Positions 63,581-64,000 of a stretch of 64,000 nt of DNA are shown here, piece after piece. A program made the position numbers and the translations under genes. The stretch covers positions 310,001 through 374,000 of the forward strand of contig PHEY01000002.1 in the NCBI GenBank assembly GCA_002841335.1, written 5' to 3'. Within the stretch, counting starts at the first letter, position 1. Every line of letters begins with the position of its first letter. This DNA comes from Actinobacteria bacterium HGW-Actinobacteria-2. Its GTDB lineage: Bacteria > Actinomycetota > Actinomycetes > Propionibacteriales > Propionibacteriaceae. The notes below the pieces were generated by a model, which did not search any database, had not been told where the DNA came from, and saw only the letters and a list, made by a program, of their open reading frames with translations.

Positions 63581-64000
63581 TCAGCTCACAGCGAGCTCCG
63601 GACGTCTGCGGAGCGCCACCACCCCCGCAACCAGCAGCACGGCCATGCTGACCGTGGTGACGCCGATCACCAGCGGGTAGGCGCCGTCGAAGCCGGTGAC
63701 CGAGGTGTGCTTGATCACGATGCCGAGGTAGGCCCACACCAGCACCAGCCCGTAGGCCACATCACGGTTGCGCACCACCACGGTGGTTCCGATCACCGCA
63801 CCGACCGCGATGATCACCGCGGCCCAGGTTGCGTCCGCGATGCCGAAGCCGTTCCAGTCGATGCTCACCAGCCACACGGTGATGTTGGCGATGGTGGCCA
63901 CGGTCAGCCAGCCGAAGTAGACGCTGAACGGCAGCCGGACGAACCAGCGATCCCGTCCGGTGACCGCGGCGGTCTTGATCGTGGTCACGATCGCGATCAG
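63581..64000 (-). CDS. TspO/MBR-like (tryptophan-rich sensory) membrane protein, C-terminal part
   Basis: The frame is open to the window end; 139 residues are visible, with four to five transmembrane segments. RLPFSVYFGWLTVATIANITVWL and GLVLVWAYLGIVIKH resemble the actinobacterial TspO-like proteins of about 250-270 residues. A GTG at 63988 could be read as a start, but the sequence before it (LIAIVTTIKTAAV) is hydrophobic and looks like the end of another helix, so the N-terminus is probably outside the window. Confidence 0.6.
   Translation of the reverse strand: MIAIVTTIKTAAVTGRDRWFVRLPFSVYFGWLTVATIANITVWLVSIDWNGFGIADATWAAVIIAVGAVIGTTVVVRNRDVAYGLVLVWAYLGIVIKHTSVTGFDGAYPLVIGVTTVSMAVLLVAGVVALRRRPELAVS

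Noticed and set aside
63988-64000. Complete small protein starting at GTG 63988
   Set aside because: The upstream codons stay open and hydrophobic to the window end, and homologues are about twice as long, so the gene is treated as cut by the edge.

Overview
The window is high-GC DNA from an actinobacterium (Actinomycetota). This is supported by a mycothione reductase fragment, Lsr2, a WhiB-family Fe-S regulator, the 33-residue bS22 ribosomal protein, and gene neighbourhoods that match other actinobacteria. From memory of gene families, much of 6.4-58.6 kb follows the same order as Mycobacterium tuberculosis from radA through clpC1, lsr2, the folate genes, ftsH, hpt, tilS, dacB, ppa, topA, the Rv3649 helicase, the Rv3654c-Rv3660c pilus-like cluster, nth, whiB4, ponA2 and Rv3683. 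A family within Propionibacteriales is a guess only.

Layout. 0-6.4 kb: start of mycothione reductase, a histidine phosphatase, bS22 plus an excisionase-like DNA-binding protein, proC, asd, a CPBP membrane protease, a TIM-barrel isomerase-like protein and a VOC protein. 6.4-13.4 kb: radA, two envelope proteins, clpC, lsr2 and a coiled-coil membrane protein. 13.4-24.8 kb: DUF3180-folK-folB-folP, a secreted beta-helix protein lying between folP and folE, ftsH, hpt, tilS, a zinc metalloprotease, dacB, and divergent ppa with a SixA-like phosphatase. 24.9-29.5 kb: a sulfide module (sulfide:quinone oxidoreductase, a 57-residue protein, a CstR-like repressor and thioredoxin) with two matching operators, then a two-component system. 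29.8-45.2 kb: tRNA-Thr, a secreted tripeptidyl-peptidase-like hydrolase, a DoxX protein with a long repetitive N-terminus, holB-tmk-topA, an HtrA-like protease, a methyltransferase, a saccharopine-dehydrogenase-like protein and an MrfA/Lhr-like helicase. 45.2-50 kb: a compact Tad/Flp pilus operon headed by ssd. 50-58.7 kb: an SDR, a second methyltransferase, a Holin-X-like protein, Nudix, nth, RidA, DUF4177, WhiB, ponA2, a metallophosphoesterase and tRNA-Pro. 59-64 kb: an isolated TadE/TadG pair, a TetR regulator, a YwaF-type membrane protein, an ArsB/NhaD-type ion transporter with a structured leader and a 16-codon upstream ORF, and the end of a membrane protein cut by the window edge.

Most genes are housekeeping. 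The parts that deserve attention are the CstR-like sulfide regulon with its unnamed small protein, the leader and uORF of the NhaD-like transporter, two three-copy inverted-repeat elements in intergenic DNA (29.57-29.69 kb and 51.11-51.27 kb) that share a GTGGTTAT core, a short dispersed intergenic repeat, the 87-bp tandem repeat inside the DoxX gene, and the second TadE/TadG locus beside tRNA-Pro.
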